64,000 nucleotides of DNA from Hyphomicrobiaceae bacterium (GTDB lineage Bacteria > Pseudomonadota > Alphaproteobacteria > Rhizobiales > Hyphomicrobiaceae). This document shows, in pieces, positions 18,887 through 28,507 of this stretch (positions are counted from its first letter, which is position 1; every line of letters starts with the position of its first letter). Below the pieces are notes generated by a model, which searched no databases, had not been told where the DNA came from, and saw only the letters and a list, made by a program, of their open reading frames with translations. Location of the stretch: contig JAHDXT010000008.1 of NCBI GenBank assembly GCA_023384095.1, forward strand, positions 46,227 to 110,226. The letters run 5' to 3'. The position numbers and the translations under genes are program-made.

Positions 18887-20568
18887 GGCAGCACTCCCGG
18901 GGGTAGCCGGCGCGCGAGCAGAAGCGTCGTCAGCATCAGGAAGAGCGTCAGGGCGACGGTGATGGTGGCCACGGCAGCGGCATAGTTCGACTCGCCGCCC
19001 TGCTCGAAGGAGAAGACGATGACCCCCAGGGTCTCGCTGCCCGACGCCCACAGCAGCGCCGAGACCGTCAGCTCGTTGAAGGCGGTCAGGAAGATCAGCA
19101 GCGCGCCTGCGACCACCGCGGGCGCGAGCAGGGGGGCGATGATGCTGGTCAGCCGCCGCAGGAGCCGCGCACCGGCGACCTGGGCCGCCTCCTCCAGGGC
19201 GCGGTCGAGTTGATGATAGCCGCCGACGACGGGCTTCAGCCCCAGCACGAGGAAGCGCGCCAGGTAGGCGAAGAGGATGATCCACACGGTATTGTAGATG
19301 GACAGGCCGAGCACCGGCAGCGGCCGCAGGAACAGCAGGATCGCGGCGATCGCCAGCACGACGCCGGGCAACGCGTACGGCAGCTCGGCGGCGATGTTGA
19401 GGATGCGCATGAGCCGCGAGCGCCGCCATACGACGTGGTAGGCGAGCGGCACGCAGACGATCACGATGAGAAGAGCCGCGGCCGCCGCCAGCGTCAGGCT
19501 GTTGGAGAATGCGCGCCGCGCGGAAGCGTGCTCGAAGAGGACATAGGCGTAGTTCGACAGCGTCGCGGTGCGGGCCGTGAGCGGGACGCCGTAGGCGGCG
19601 ACCAGGGAGGTGAGCATCAGCCCGAGCAGCGGCAGCACGAGAATGAACCCCGTCAGCGACCAGGCCGCGATCTCGGCCGGCAGCCGCCAGCGCCGCAGCG
19701 CGAACGGGCGCGCGGCGAGCGAGCTCGTCGTGATGCGGTAGTCGCGCCGGCGCAGCATGATGTCCTGAAGCAGGATGCCGATCACCGCGATGCCGCCGAT
19801 GATCGTCGACAGGACCGCGACCTCGGACAGCACGCCCGGGCCGAGCCCGGCGAGGCGCTGGTAGATGAGCGTCGGCAGCACCAGGTAGCCGCCGGGAATG
19901 CCCAGGAACGCGGGGATGCCGAAGTTCCCGATGCACGATACGAAGGTGAGCGCGATCCCGGCGATCAGGGCCGGCGTCATCAGCGGCAGCACGATCGTGC
20001 GCAGCACCGTGAGCGGGCTGGCGCCGACGGCAAGCGCGGCCTCGATCAGCTCCCTCGGCATGCTGCGCATACCGGCCCGCAGCGTGAGGAAGACCAGCGG
20101 CGCATAGTGGATGCCGAGGAGGAGGATGATGCCTTCGCGCGAGTAGAGCGGATTGCGCGAGCCGATCGGCGGCGCGAGGCCGACGGCGTTGAGCAGCGGG
20201 CTCGACGGCCCCGTCACCTGCAGCCAGGCCAGCGCCGTCACCTGCGGCGCGATCATGAGCGGCAGCACGAAGCAGAACACGAAGGCGTTGCGGGCGCGCA
20301 TGTCGGTGAGCGATACGACGGCCGCGACCGCTGTTCCGAGCACGAGCGCGATCAGCGTGCCCCCGACCGCCACCTGCAGGCTGTTGCTGGTGGCGGTCCA
20401 CGTCGTCGGGTCGCCGAGCACCTGCCGCAGGGGGCCGAAGCCTCCCTGCGCAACCACCTCCCACAACAGGCGTGCGATCGGAAGCAGCGACAGCACGGCG
20501 AGCACGAGCACGAGCGCCCAGAAGAGCGCGCGGTCCTGGAGCCGCTTCGAGCGGGTGCTGGCCTCCAT
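18874..20568 (-). CDS. ABC transporter permease, fused double MetI domain
   Basis: A 564-residue membrane protein with about 12 helices and two binding-protein-dependent permease domains. Each domain has an EAA loop: EAALAVGASPLTVLRTIVLPLM and EAAQVAGARLLRRLTSIIAPLL. This single-chain arrangement is that of FbpB/PhnU-V-type importers. The ATG at 20568 is used; a GTG three codons earlier is also possible. It follows the binding-protein gene by about 18 bases and overlaps the ATPase gene, so the three form one importer. Confidence 0.92.
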   Translation of the reverse strand: MEASTRSKRLQDRALFWALVLVLAVLSLLPIARLLWEVVAQGGFGPLRQVLGDPTTWTATSNSLQVAVGGTLIALVLGTAVAAVVSLTDMRARNAFVFCFVLPLMIAPQVTALAWLQVTGPSSPLLNAVGLAPPIGSRNPLYSREGIILLLGIHYAPLVFLTLRAGMRSMPRELIEAALAVGASPLTVLRTIVLPLMTPALIAGIALTFVSCIGNFGIPAFLGIPGGYLVLPTLIYQRLAGLGPGVLSEVAVLSTIIGGIAVIGILLQDIMLRRRDYRITTSSLAARPFALRRWRLPAEIAAWSLTGFILVLPLLGLMLTSLVAAYGVPLTARTATLSNYAYVLFEHASARRAFSNSLTLAAAAALLIVIVCVPLAYHVVWRRSRLMRILNIAAELPYALPGVVLAIAAILLFLRPLPVLGLSIYNTVWIILFAYLARFLVLGLKPVVGGYHQLDRALEEAAQVAGARLLRRLTSIIAPLLAPAVVAGALLIFLTAFNELTVSALLWASGSETLGVIVFSFEQGGESNYAAAVATITVALTLFLMLTTLLLARRLPPGVLPWRD

Positions 20569-20586
20569 CGCGTCCACGGGCCGGGC

Positions 20587-21579
20587 TCAGCCCCCGAACA
20601 TCGTCGCGAAGCGCTTCTTGTCGGCCTCGGTCGCGGCGAGGATGCCCTTGATGTCGAGCGGCATCAGGTTGATCTGCGTGCCCTCCGGCAGCCAGGCGGG
20701 GTTCGCCACGCCGGCCTTCGCCGGCACGTAGCCTTGCGTCACGGCGAGCTTCTGGCCCGCGTCGGACAGGATGAAGTCGACGAACGCCTTGGCGGCGGCC
20801 GCATTGGCCGTGCCCTTGAGGATCGCGACCGGCTCCGTCACGGCGGGCACTCCCTCCTTGGGGAACACGAACTCCACCGGCGAGCCCTTCTGCTTGGCCG
20901 TGAAGGCCATGAAGTCCACGAGCACGCCGTAGGTCTTCTCGCCCGTCGCCACGGCCTTCAGCACGGCGCCGTTGCCGCGCACGGCCCGCGCCTCGTTCGA
21001 CTTCAGGCCCTCGAAGTAGGACCAGCCGAGGTCCGGCCGCGCCGTCATGGCGCTCAACATGATCGCCGCCGCCCCGGAGTAGAGCGGGCTCGGCATGGTC
21101 AACTGGCCTTTGAACTCAGGCTTGACGAGGTCGGCCCACGAGGTGGGCTTGACCGTCGCGGCGGTGTTGTAGGCGATGCCCGACGTGATCAGCTTGGAGC
21201 CGAAGTAGGTGCGGTCGGGGTCGTAGGAGCCCTCGCGGAAGCCGTCGACCTTGGCCTCGGGATAGGCCAGCAGCCGGCCGTCGCGCTTGAGGGCCTCCAT
21301 GCTGACCGCGTCGGCGATCAGCAGGACGTCGGCGTGTGCCGCACCCCCGGCGAACTCCGCCGCGAGCTTGCTCATCACCTCGGTCGTGCCCGAGCGGAAG
21401 ATCTCGACCTCCACGCCTGGGTTGACCTTGCGGAACTCGGCGACGGTCTGTGCCGCGTCCTTGTCGGGTTGCGACGTGTAGAGCACGAGCTTGCCGCTCT
21501 GCGCCTGCGCCGAGCCTGCCGCCGCCAGCCAGACGCCGGCCGCCAGCGCCAGCAGAGTGCGAGTAAGGGTGGGTGACAT
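20587..21579 (-). CDS. Periplasmic solute-binding protein of ABC importer
   Basis: A 330-residue family 1 extracellular binding protein with a signal peptide ending AQA near residue 26, and the segments LVLYTSQPDKDAAQ and VEIFRSGTTEVMSKL common in Fe(III)/AEP-type proteins. The adjacent tyrosine pair that binds ferric iron in FbpA is not present, so an organic phosphate, phosphonate or other anion is more likely than iron (inference). GGGAGGA sits just before the ATG. First gene of the five-gene minus-strand operon ending with surE. Confidence 0.9.
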   Translation of the reverse strand: MSPTLTRTLLALAAGVWLAAAGSAQAQSGKLVLYTSQPDKDAAQTVAEFRKVNPGVEVEIFRSGTTEVMSKLAAEFAGGAAHADVLLIADAVSMEALKRDGRLLAYPEAKVDGFREGSYDPDRTYFGSKLITSGIAYNTAATVKPTSWADLVKPEFKGQLTMPSPLYSGAAAIMLSAMTARPDLGWSYFEGLKSNEARAVRGNGAVLKAVATGEKTYGVLVDFMAFTAKQKGSPVEFVFPKEGVPAVTEPVAILKGTANAAAAKAFVDFILSDAGQKLAVTQGYVPAKAGVANPAWLPEGTQINLMPLDIKGILAATEADKKRFATMFGG

Positions 21580-21679
21580 TCATTCCTCCCGTTTCGTCAA
21601 ATACAAAGCCAAGCGCAACAGTAGCCAATGCGCTTTCTCGAGGCGATCACCATGGTTGTCGCGCCATCACCTCCTTTGC

Positions 21680-22933
21680 TCAGATGAGCACCTCCGGATG
21701 CTCGATAGCCTCGCGCAGGTCGCGCATGAACCGCGCCGCCAGCACGCCGTCGACCAGCCGGTGGTCGCACGACAGCGTGAACGTCGCGCGCGGCACGAGC
21801 ACGATCTGGCCGTCGCGGCCGACGGGCGTCGCCACTGTGCGGCCCACGGCCAGGATGGCGCTCTCGGGCGGATTGATGATGGCCGAGAACGAGTCGACCC
21901 CGTACATGCCCAGATTGCTGATGGTGAAGGTGCCGCCGGTCAGATCGGCCGGCCTGATGGCCCGGTCCTCGATCTCTTTTCGCAGCCGCGCCAGCTCGGC
22001 AGTCAGCTCGGCGAGCGACCTTTCGCCCGCCCGCTTCAGCACCGGCACCATGAGCTCGCCGTCGCGATCCACCGCGATGCCGATGTTGACGTCGCCGTGA
22101 AGGCAGACGCTCTCCCCTTCCATGCTGCCGTTGATCCGCTCGTGGCGCGGCAGCAGGTGGCCGGCGATCCGTGCCAGCAGAACCGTCAGGCTCGGCCTGA
22201 TGCCAGTCTGCTCTTCGATCCGCGGGGCGAGACGGGCCCTGAGATCGATCAGCGCCTGCATCTCGATGTGGGCGCTCACCGCGAAGTGAGGCGCGGTGCG
22301 CACGCTCTCGACGAGCCGCTGTGCCGCGATCCTCTGTACGGCCGTCAGGGGGACGCGGCGGACGCGAGGCCGCCCGGCCTCTATCACGCGGGCGTCTGCG
22401 GCGATGACTGCCCCGTTACGTGCCCCGGCGCTTGCGACCGTGCTCTGCATCTCGCCGGCGTGCCGATCGACATCATCGCTGACGATCCGTCCGCGCGGCC
22501 CCGATCCCGGAACCTGGCGAAGGTCGATCCCGAGCGACGTGGCCAACCGGCGGGCCAGAGGTGTCGCGCGGAGCGCCGACGGCTCGCGCGAGATCGCGCC
22601 GGCGGGCGCGGCAGGCTTCGCTGGAGCCGGGGAGCCGCCGGCCGCAACGTGGGCACGGACCTCCGCCGGTTCGGCGCGCGCCGGGGGTTGCTCGTCCGGC
22701 GCGCAGATCCAGGCGACGATGGTGCCGACGGGCAGCGTGGCGCCTTCCTCGGCGGCGATGCCGCGCACGATCCCGGATGCCGGCGCTTCGACCTCCATGG
22801 CGGCCTTGTTCGTGCTGATCTCGAACAGCACATCGCCCGCACGCACGGCGTCGCCCTCGCGCACCTTCCAGGCGTGGACGGCCCCGGTCTCCATGTCCAT
22901 GTCGACTTTCGGGAGAATGACCTCGACCGCCAT
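21680..22933 (-). CDS. Dihydrolipoamide acyltransferase (E2) of a 2-oxoacid dehydrogenase complex
   Basis: A 417-residue E2 subunit. The N-terminal lipoyl domain has the lipoylated lysine K43 in STNKAAMEVEAP. A flexible Ala/Pro linker and a peripheral-subunit-binding domain (ATPLARRLATSLGIDLRQVPGSGPRGRI) follow. The catalytic CAT domain contains the active-site CDHRLVDG motif near the C-terminus. With one lipoyl domain it resembles AcoC/PdhC-type E2 proteins. It begins directly at the E1-beta stop. No E3 (lipoamide dehydrogenase) gene is present locally, so E3 would be shared with other complexes. Confidence 0.92.
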   Translation of the reverse strand: MAVEVILPKVDMDMETGAVHAWKVREGDAVRAGDVLFEISTNKAAMEVEAPASGIVRGIAAEEGATLPVGTIVAWICAPDEQPPARAEPAEVRAHVAAGGSPAPAKPAAPAGAISREPSALRATPLARRLATSLGIDLRQVPGSGPRGRIVSDDVDRHAGEMQSTVASAGARNGAVIAADARVIEAGRPRVRRVPLTAVQRIAAQRLVESVRTAPHFAVSAHIEMQALIDLRARLAPRIEEQTGIRPSLTVLLARIAGHLLPRHERINGSMEGESVCLHGDVNIGIAVDRDGELMVPVLKRAGERSLAELTAELARLRKEIEDRAIRPADLTGGTFTISNLGMYGVDSFSAIINPPESAILAVGRTVATPVGRDGQIVLVPRATFTLSCDHRLVDGVLAARFMRDLREAIEHPEVLI

Positions 22934-23955
22934 CAGGCCTCGCCCTCGCGGACGAGCCGGCGGACGGCGGCGACGATGTCGTCCTCCTGCGGCACCGCCG
23001 CCTTCTCCAATGCCGGATTGTAGGGCAGCGGCACCTCGGCGCCGCCGAGCCGGGCGATCGGTGCGTCGAGGAAATCGAACACCTCGCTCTCCGCGATCAT
23101 GGCCGAGACCTCGGCGCCGATGCCCATGGTCTTCACGCCCTCGTAGACGGTGAGCAGGCGATGGGTCTTGCGGACGCTTTCCGCAACGGTCGGGAAGTCG
23201 ATGGGCCGCAGCGTGCGCAGGTCGATCACCTCCGCCGAGATGCCCTCCGCAGCCAGCCGCTGCGCCGCCGCCTCGGCCCGCAACGCCATGATCGAGGTGG
23301 CGACGACTGTGATGTCGGTTCCCTCGCGCCTCACCGCGGCCTTGCCGATCGGAACGCGGTAGGGTTCGACCGGCACGGGACCCTTGGTCTTGTAGAGGAG
23401 CTTATGCTCGAAGATCAGTACCGGGTTCGGGTCGTCGATCGCGGCCAGTAGCAGGCCCTTGGCGTCGTGGGGCGTCGACGGCTGCACCACCTTCAGTCCC
23501 GGCACGTGTGCGAACCACGCTTCGAGCGACTGCGAGTGCTGAGCGGCAGCGCCGGTGCCGGAGCCTCCCGGCAGGCGGATCACCAGGGGCACGGACGCCT
23601 TGCCGCCGAACATGAAGTGGATCTTCGCCGCCTGGTTGACCACCTGCTCCATGGCCAGCGTGATGAAGTCGGAGAACTGGATCTCCAGCACCGGTCGCAT
23701 GCCCGTGATCGCTGCCCCGACGGCGGCGCCGGCCAAGCCGAGCTCGCTGATCGGCGTGTCGATCACCCGCTCGGGGCCGAAGCGATGGAAGAGGTCGCCG
23801 GAGACGCCGAAGGCTCCGCCGTAGACGCCGACATCCTCTCCGAACAGGAACACCCGGCCGTCGGCCTCCATGGCCTGGGCCAGCGCCTCGCGGATGGCCT
23901 CGGCGTAGGAGCACTCGCGGACACCGGCGCCGTGCGCAACGATCTCGTTCGGCAT
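22933..23955 (-). CDS. 2-oxoacid dehydrogenase E1 component, beta subunit
   Basis: A 340-residue transketolase-like subunit. Landmarks are [50 protein letters not shown] and the C-terminal ELLTVYEG-like [13 protein letters not shown]. It pairs with the alpha subunit to bind thiamine diphosphate and decarboxylate a 2-oxoacid or cleave acetoin. The chosen ATG at 23955 lies just after the alpha-subunit TGA; an ATG at 23967 overlapping the alpha gene is also possible. Middle gene of the E1-alpha, E1-beta, E2 series. Confidence 0.93.
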   Translation of the reverse strand: MPNEIVAHGAGVRECSYAEAIREALAQAMEADGRVFLFGEDVGVYGGAFGVSGDLFHRFGPERVIDTPISELGLAGAAVGAAITGMRPVLEIQFSDFITLAMEQVVNQAAKIHFMFGGKASVPLVIRLPGGSGTGAAAQHSQSLEAWFAHVPGLKVVQPSTPHDAKGLLLAAIDDPNPVLIFEHKLLYKTKGPVPVEPYRVPIGKAAVRREGTDITVVATSIMALRAEAAAQRLAAEGISAEVIDLRTLRPIDFPTVAESVRKTHRLLTVYEGVKTMGIGAEVSAMIAESEVFDFLDAPIARLGGAEVPLPYNPALEKAAVPQEDDIVAAVRRLVREGEA

Positions 23956-23956
23956 C

Positions 23957-24970
23957 TCAGTCGGCATAGACGTCACGGGTGAGCTCGTCGACGCGGGGGT
24001 CGGGGCTTGTGCCAGCGAATTCAACGGCGGCGGTGATCTGCTGCTCGGCGCGCTCTGCGATGACGCGCAGCTCCTCGCGGCTCAGCCGGTCGTGCCGCAG
24101 CAGCTCATCCTCCAGCCGCCGGATCGGGTCGCGGTCGCGCCATTCCTCGATCTCCTGTCGGGTGCGGTAGAGATTCCGGTCGCTCTTGGAATGGCCGCGG
24201 ATGCGGTATGTCTTGCACTCGACGAGGCTGGGGCCGTCCCCGGCGCGGGCGCGCTCCACCGCCGCCCTTGCGGCCGCGGCGACTGCCGGCAGATCGTTGC
24301 CGTCCACGCTCACTCCGGGTATGGCGTAGGCTGCGGCGCGGTCGGCGACGTTGGCGACAGCCATGGCGCGGCCGACGTCCATGGACATGCCGTACTTGTT
24401 GTTCTCGCAGAGGAACACGATCGGCAGCCGCCAGATCGAGGCCATGTTCAGCGCTTCGTGGAAGGCGCCCTCGTTCGTCGCGCCGTCGCCGAAGAACACC
24501 ATGCAGACGGAATCGCGCTTCTGCGCTCTGAGGCTCATGCCGACACCGACGGCGATCGGCAGCCCGCCGCCGACGATGCCGTTGGCGCCGAGATTGCCGC
24601 CCTCGACGTCGGCAATGTGCATCGAGCCGCCGCGCCCGCGGCAGTAGCCGGTCTCCTTGCCGAAGAACTCGGCCAGCATGCGTCCGGGGTCCGCGCCCTT
24701 GGCGATGCAGTGGCCGTGCCCGCGATGGGTCGAGAGGATGTAGTCCTTGGGCTCGAGCGCCAGCACCGCGCCGACGGCGCTCGCCTCCTGCCCGATCGAC
24801 AGGTGCATGGTGCCGTGCACGAGGCCCCTGGCATAGCTGTCCTCGGCCGTCTCCTCGAACCTGCGGATGAGGTGCATCTTCAGCAGGGCGGCGCGCAGGA
24901 CATCGTCGTCGAGCGCGGCGAGCTCCGGCCTCTGGTTGGCTCCCGTCCTGATCTGCAACTCGGTGGTCAT
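23957..24970 (-). CDS. 2-oxoacid dehydrogenase E1 component, alpha subunit
   Basis: A 337-residue TPP-dependent subunit. [12 protein letters not shown], the glycine-rich GGSMHIAD and the TPP motif [31 protein letters not shown] are all present. These match PDH E1-alpha and acetoin dehydrogenase AcoA, and the two cannot be separated safely by eye. An in-frame ATG at 25006, overlapping the stop of the upstream oxidoreductase gene, is an alternative start. The downstream beta subunit starts at its stop codon, so expression is coupled. Confidence 0.92.
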   Translation of the reverse strand: MTTELQIRTGANQRPELAALDDDVLRAALLKMHLIRRFEETAEDSYARGLVHGTMHLSIGQEASAVGAVLALEPKDYILSTHRGHGHCIAKGADPGRMLAEFFGKETGYCRGRGGSMHIADVEGGNLGANGIVGGGLPIAVGVGMSLRAQKRDSVCMVFFGDGATNEGAFHEALNMASIWRLPIVFLCENNKYGMSMDVGRAMAVANVADRAAAYAIPGVSVDGNDLPAVAAAARAAVERARAGDGPSLVECKTYRIRGHSKSDRNLYRTRQEIEEWRDRDPIRRLEDELLRHDRLSREELRVIAERAEQQITAAVEFAGTSPDPRVDELTRDVYAD

Positions 24971-24993
24971 GGCGATGGCGTCCCGCTTCCCGT

Positions 24994-26346
24994 CTAGCTG
25001 GTCCATCGGCGCACCATTTCGTCCTGAGACCGGCGCACGCTCACGATCGCCAGCGCGGGATCGGGCTCGACCGCCGCGTAGGTCAAAAGCTCGCCCTTCA
25101 CGATCGGCCGCGCGACTCGCGCTCCCTGCGCCAGCCCGACCGGCAGCGCGCCGCGCTCGACCGCGTCCTGCCGCGTCAGCGCGAAGCCGCGATAGGCGTA
25201 CTCGCCGAGCGCGTCGAGCGTCTCCCCGGGCTCGAGGTCCCGCTTGGCGAGGCAGCCGACCTCTGCCGAGGGGACCGCCAGCGGGCGCATGTGGCATTCG
25301 CCGAGAGCCACGGCAGCGGCCGCCGACAGCGGCACCTCGAGGCTCGTCAGATGGTAGGGCCGGAAGAACGCATAGTAGGGGCCGGCGCCGAGGTGCAGGT
25401 CCTGCATGCGCTCGCGCACGCGCGGATGCCGCATCTCCGTCACCACGAAGACCCCCGGCGCGACGCCCTTGGCGACCGAGAAATCGACCACTCCCTTGCG
25501 ACCGAGGAGCCCGCCTTCGTCGCTGGGGCAGAAATAGGCGTGCAGCTCCTCGCGCGGCGCGGCCGGACCATGCATGCCGGGCACGTCGGGCACGAGCCCC
25601 GTCGCATTGGCGATCGCCACCATCTCGACCATCGTCTTGGAGCCGTCGACGAACTCCACCAGCATGCGCGGGTTCATGTTGCGCCGGCGGGCTTCCTCGG
25701 CGAAGTCGTCCGGGGTCGCATCGACGATGAAAGGGTTGTTCTTGCCCTTGCCGGCAGCGATCACCGGATAGCCGAGCGCCCGCACGAAGCGGATGAGCTC
25801 CATGGTCGACGCGGGCTCGTCGCCTGCGCCCAGCGTATAGATCACGCCCGCCCTGGCCGCCTCGACGGCCAGAAAGGCGCCGGCCGTGACGTCGGCCTCC
25901 ACGTTCATCATGACGATGTGCTTGCGGGCTTCGATCGCGAGCAGGGCGACCCGGGCGCCCATGTTCGGGTTGCCGGTGGCGTCGATGACGGCCTCGACCT
26001 CGGGCAGCCGGCAGACGATCTCCGCCGAGGCCGTCGCGGCTAGCCGCCCCGCGCGGATGCTCGCGCAGGCGTCGGCCGCATCCGTCACCATTCGTGCCGG
26101 CCGGCTGCCGGAGCCGGCCAGCGCGCAGGCGGCACCGATCCTTTCCGGAATGACATCGGCGGCGGCGACGACCTCGATGCCGCGCATCTGCGCTACCTGC
26201 ACCAGGATGTCGGTGCCCATCTGCCCGGCACCGATCAGGCCGACCCGCACCCTGCGGCCGGTACGCTCGCGCTCTTCGAGCGCTTCGGCGAGATGCGCCC
26301 GGACGGCTGGCCCTCCGTCTGCCGAACCTGCTCCGACAGCAGTCAT
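24994..26346 (-). CDS. SAF-domain NAD(P)-dependent oxidoreductase (DRL / homoserine-dehydrogenase-like)
   Basis: A 450-residue enzyme. An N-terminal Rossmann fold has the dinucleotide motif [12 protein letters not shown] near residue 35. A homoserine-dehydrogenase-like core contains [34 protein letters not shown] and [16 protein letters not shown]. The C-terminal SAF-like region includes [14 protein letters not shown] and VKGELLTY. The family (COG4091 type) includes Brucella DRL, a DXR-like enzyme that reduces and isomerises deoxyxylulose 5-phosphate, but many members have unknown substrates. It is first in the operon with the E1/E2 genes and faces a SorC regulator across a 183-base gap. Confidence 0.85.
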   Translation of the reverse strand: MTAVGAGSADGGPAVRAHLAEALEERERTGRRVRVGLIGAGQMGTDILVQVAQMRGIEVVAAADVIPERIGAACALAGSGSRPARMVTDAADACASIRAGRLAATASAEIVCRLPEVEAVIDATGNPNMGARVALLAIEARKHIVMMNVEADVTAGAFLAVEAARAGVIYTLGAGDEPASTMELIRFVRALGYPVIAAGKGKNNPFIVDATPDDFAEEARRRNMNPRMLVEFVDGSKTMVEMVAIANATGLVPDVPGMHGPAAPREELHAYFCPSDEGGLLGRKGVVDFSVAKGVAPGVFVVTEMRHPRVRERMQDLHLGAGPYYAFFRPYHLTSLEVPLSAAAAVALGECHMRPLAVPSAEVGCLAKRDLEPGETLDALGEYAYRGFALTRQDAVERGALPVGLAQGARVARPIVKGELLTYAAVEPDPALAIVSVRRSQDEMVRRWTS

Positions 26347-26394
26347 GAAACAAGCTCCGGTTCGCGGACGAGTCCGTGCATTTGTCATCTGCCA

Positions 26395-26407
26395 GTAACA
26401 TATGTAC
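26395..26407. promoter_or_regulatory. Near-palindrome in the SorC / oxidoreductase intergenic region
   Basis: GTAACATATGTAC contains a perfect ACATATGT palindrome and is the most AT-rich point in the 183-base divergent gap, about 50 bases upstream of the oxidoreductase start. This is a natural place for the SorC operator and a shared promoter. The identification is positional only. Confidence 0.35.
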
Positions 26408-26529
26408 GCTATCGCGCGCAAGGCTGAGCTCAGCTCCTGCAGCATTGAAGCGGGCCGGATCGGCCTTGCCAGGAGTTCGAGGAGCCTCGAAACTCGGAGG
26501 CAGGCGGGGCCGTCGGGGGAGCTGCGCGA

Positions 26530-27561
26530 ATGGCACAAGGGAGGCGTGGTGTGTCCGAGGAAGGGCCCGACCTGAAGGTGCGCGCCGCCTGGCTCTACTA
26601 CATCGAGGGCCTCACCCAGGAGCAGATCGCGCAGCATCTCGATCTCAGCCGGGTCAAGGTGATGCGATTGCTGGCCGCGGCGCGGGAGGAAAACATCGTC
26701 CGCATCGAGATCGACGCAAAGTCGACGGAGCAGGTGGAGCTCGAGCGGCGCCTTGTCGCGGCCTTTGGTCTGACGGAAGCGGTCGTCGTCCCGGCGCCGC
26801 GCAGCGACGCTGCAGTCGCCAGGCTCGTCGGCCATGCAGCGGGAGTTTTTCTCGCCGGCCGAGTGGCCGACGGGATGTCGATCGGCGTCGGCTGGGGCGA
26901 GACGCTGAGGATGGCGCTCCCCGGCATCGCGCAGCGCGCGACCTCGAACGTGTCGATCGTGTCGCTGCTCGGAGGCATGACCCATTCCCGCGCCGTCAAT
27001 CCGTCGTCGGTGGCGCGCCGGATCGCCGACGTGTTCGGCGCCGAATGCTTCCAGCTCACCGCCCCGGTGTTCGTGTCGAGCGAGCAGGTCCGCGGCAGCT
27101 TGTGGCGGGAGCCAGGGCTGCTGCAGCTTCTCGAGCGCGCGCGCGGCGCGGATCTGGCCCTGGTGGGTGTCGGCGACGTGTCGCGGGAAACCACCGTGTT
27201 CAGCGAGGGACTGCTGTCGTCACACGAGCTCGAGTCGCTGCGCCAGGCAGGGGCGGTCGCCGATGTGCTCTGCACCTTCGTCGACGAGGACGGCAAGCCG
27301 GTCGATCACCCGGTCAACCGCCGCGTCATGGCGGTGGGGCTCGAGGACCTTGCTCGGATACCCGTCGTCGCCATCGCGGCGGGAGGCGTGCGCAAGGTCG
27401 GCGCCATTCGCGCCGCCCTCCGTGCCACAGGTGCCGGCATCCTCATCACCGATGTCGAGGCGGCGCGCCGGCTCACTGCGGCGGAGACTCGCCCGAACGC
27501 GGCCCAGCGGCGGCCGACGGTCCGGAAGCGACCGCCGGAGTCTTCCTCACGGCTGCCCTGA
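26530..27561 (+). CDS. SorC-family sugar-binding transcriptional regulator
   Basis: A 343-residue regulator. The N-terminal HTH ([34 protein letters not shown]) is followed by the SorC effector domain with [20 protein letters not shown] and the [31 protein letters not shown] phosphate-sugar-binding end. Family members such as EryD, SorC and DeoR-like CggR respond to phosphorylated sugars or polyols. GGGGGAG precedes the ATG by 8 bases. Divergent orientation predicts control of the oxidoreductase-E1-E2 operon. The last about 25 residues are an Arg/Pro-rich tail. Confidence 0.92.
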   Translation: MAQGRRGVSEEGPDLKVRAAWLYYIEGLTQEQIAQHLDLSRVKVMRLLAAAREENIVRIEIDAKSTEQVELERRLVAAFGLTEAVVVPAPRSDAAVARLVGHAAGVFLAGRVADGMSIGVGWGETLRMALPGIAQRATSNVSIVSLLGGMTHSRAVNPSSVARRIADVFGAECFQLTAPVFVSSEQVRGSLWREPGLLQLLERARGADLALVGVGDVSRETTVFSEGLLSSHELESLRQAGAVADVLCTFVDEDGKPVDHPVNRRVMAVGLEDLARIPVVAIAAGGVRKVGAIRAALRATGAGILITDVEAARRLTAAETRPNAAQRRPTVRKRPPESSSRLP

Positions 27562-27723
27562 TCGAGCCGGCATGTACACCAAGACCAGCCGCCGGGGTCT
27601 GGATTCGCTTGCCAGCAGTCGGCGAACCTACGAGACTGCTCGGCCCAGCCCGTGCAGCGTTCCGTTCCATTCTGCCGGCTGGTCCGCCGAGGCCGGATCT
27701 CTCAGGATAACCGGAGGCTCCGC

Positions 27724-28080
27724 ATGCACGCCAATCTGACACAGTTCGTCAGCCGCAATCCGCTGTTCCGGCCGTCCGACCTCGGTCTGCTCATGGAACG
27801 GCTGCACACGCACGCCATCAAGCCGCGGCTGTCGCCCGAGGAGTTCCACGAGGTGGTCGCGTTGCTCGGATTCAACTCGCCGCAGGAGTTCGGCGAGCGC
27901 ATCGGGGTCGAGGCGCGCACGGTCGAAAGCTGGTCGCGGTTCGGGATGTCGCGCGACTCGGCTCAACTGCTGCTGGCCTTGCTCAGCTACCGCAACCGGC
28001 TGATTACAGCCATGGACGAATTCGAGCAGTGCACACAGATCCCGCTCACCAGCTTCTTCGAGGATCACCGGCTGCCCTGA
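27724..28080 (+). CDS. Hypothetical protein with a helix-turn-helix-like segment
   Basis: A 118-residue soluble protein I cannot name. The middle (SPEEFHEVVALLGFNSPQEFGERIGVEARTVESWSRFG) reads like an XRE-type helix-turn-helix, with a substrate-recognition helix RTVESWSRF. The end is a short helical bundle. GGAGG lies six bases before the ATG. It is transcribed away from the SorC gene region and toward the cobalamin riboswitch, with about 100 bases to the riboswitch. It may be a small DNA-binding protein; no partner is evident. Confidence 0.65.
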   Translation: MHANLTQFVSRNPLFRPSDLGLLMERLHTHAIKPRLSPEEFHEVVALLGFNSPQEFGERIGVEARTVESWSRFGMSRDSAQLLLALLSYRNRLITAMDEFEQCTQIPLTSFFEDHRLP

Positions 28081-28186
28081 GCGGCTGCTGGCCGAAGGCG
28101 TTGCACGGCGGCATCGTGCAAGATGCATTGAGGTTAGGGAGCGCCTATCCCGCTTGACGTCCGATGCTGCGTCTGATTGCCTGTCG

Positions 28187-28382
28187 CTCGTGCTGGTTCC
28201 CGCACGGGCAACGTCCCGGGCGGGTGAAAAGGGAACACGGTGACGGGCTTCGGCTCCAATCCGTGGCTGCCCCCGCAACTGTAAGCGGCGAGTCTTGTCC
28301 ACATCTGCCACTGGCCCTTTCGAAGGCCGGGAAGGCTGCACAAGACGCAAGAGCCGCGAGCCAGGAGACCTGCCGGCACGAG
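28187..28382 (+). ncRNA. Cobalamin (B12) riboswitch aptamer
   Basis: All conserved blocks of the class I cobalamin aptamer are present in order. GGGAACACGGTG is at about 28231, and GGCTGCCCCCGCAACTGTAAGCGG (the B12 box neighbourhood) starts near 28265. A TGCCACTG block and GGGAAGG follow, then GCCAGGAGACCTGCC near 28360. A P1 helix of about 10 bp (28187-28196 with 28373-28382, one G-U) closes it. It lies 240 bases before btuB, matching B12-repressed uptake genes. Confidence 0.97.
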
Positions 28383-28507
28383 TCGCCCATCCGACGCGCG
28401 GGGTGCGCGCTGGAGCGGATAGCCGTAGCGGCGACTGATGTGTAACCGGCGGGGACACGTCAGTTATGGGTAGTCGCAGGGCGAGTTGAGTCGTAGCCGG
28501 CATCGAG

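Noticed and set aside
19210..21576. A 788-codon plus-strand frame opposite the permease and binding-protein genes
   Set aside because: Composition is dominated by Arg, His and Gln, and the opposite strand carries clear transporter genes.
17798..21579. Annotation of the ABC importer as a ferric iron transporter
   Set aside because: The binding protein resembles FbpA-like proteins broadly but lacks the adjacent tyrosine pair, and the operon also encodes SurE and an MBL-fold enzyme.
23957..26536. An 859-codon frame that would fuse E1-alpha to an upstream segment
   Set aside because: Only the last 337 codons are E1-alpha; the rest is an out-of-frame shadow of the SAF oxidoreductase gene.
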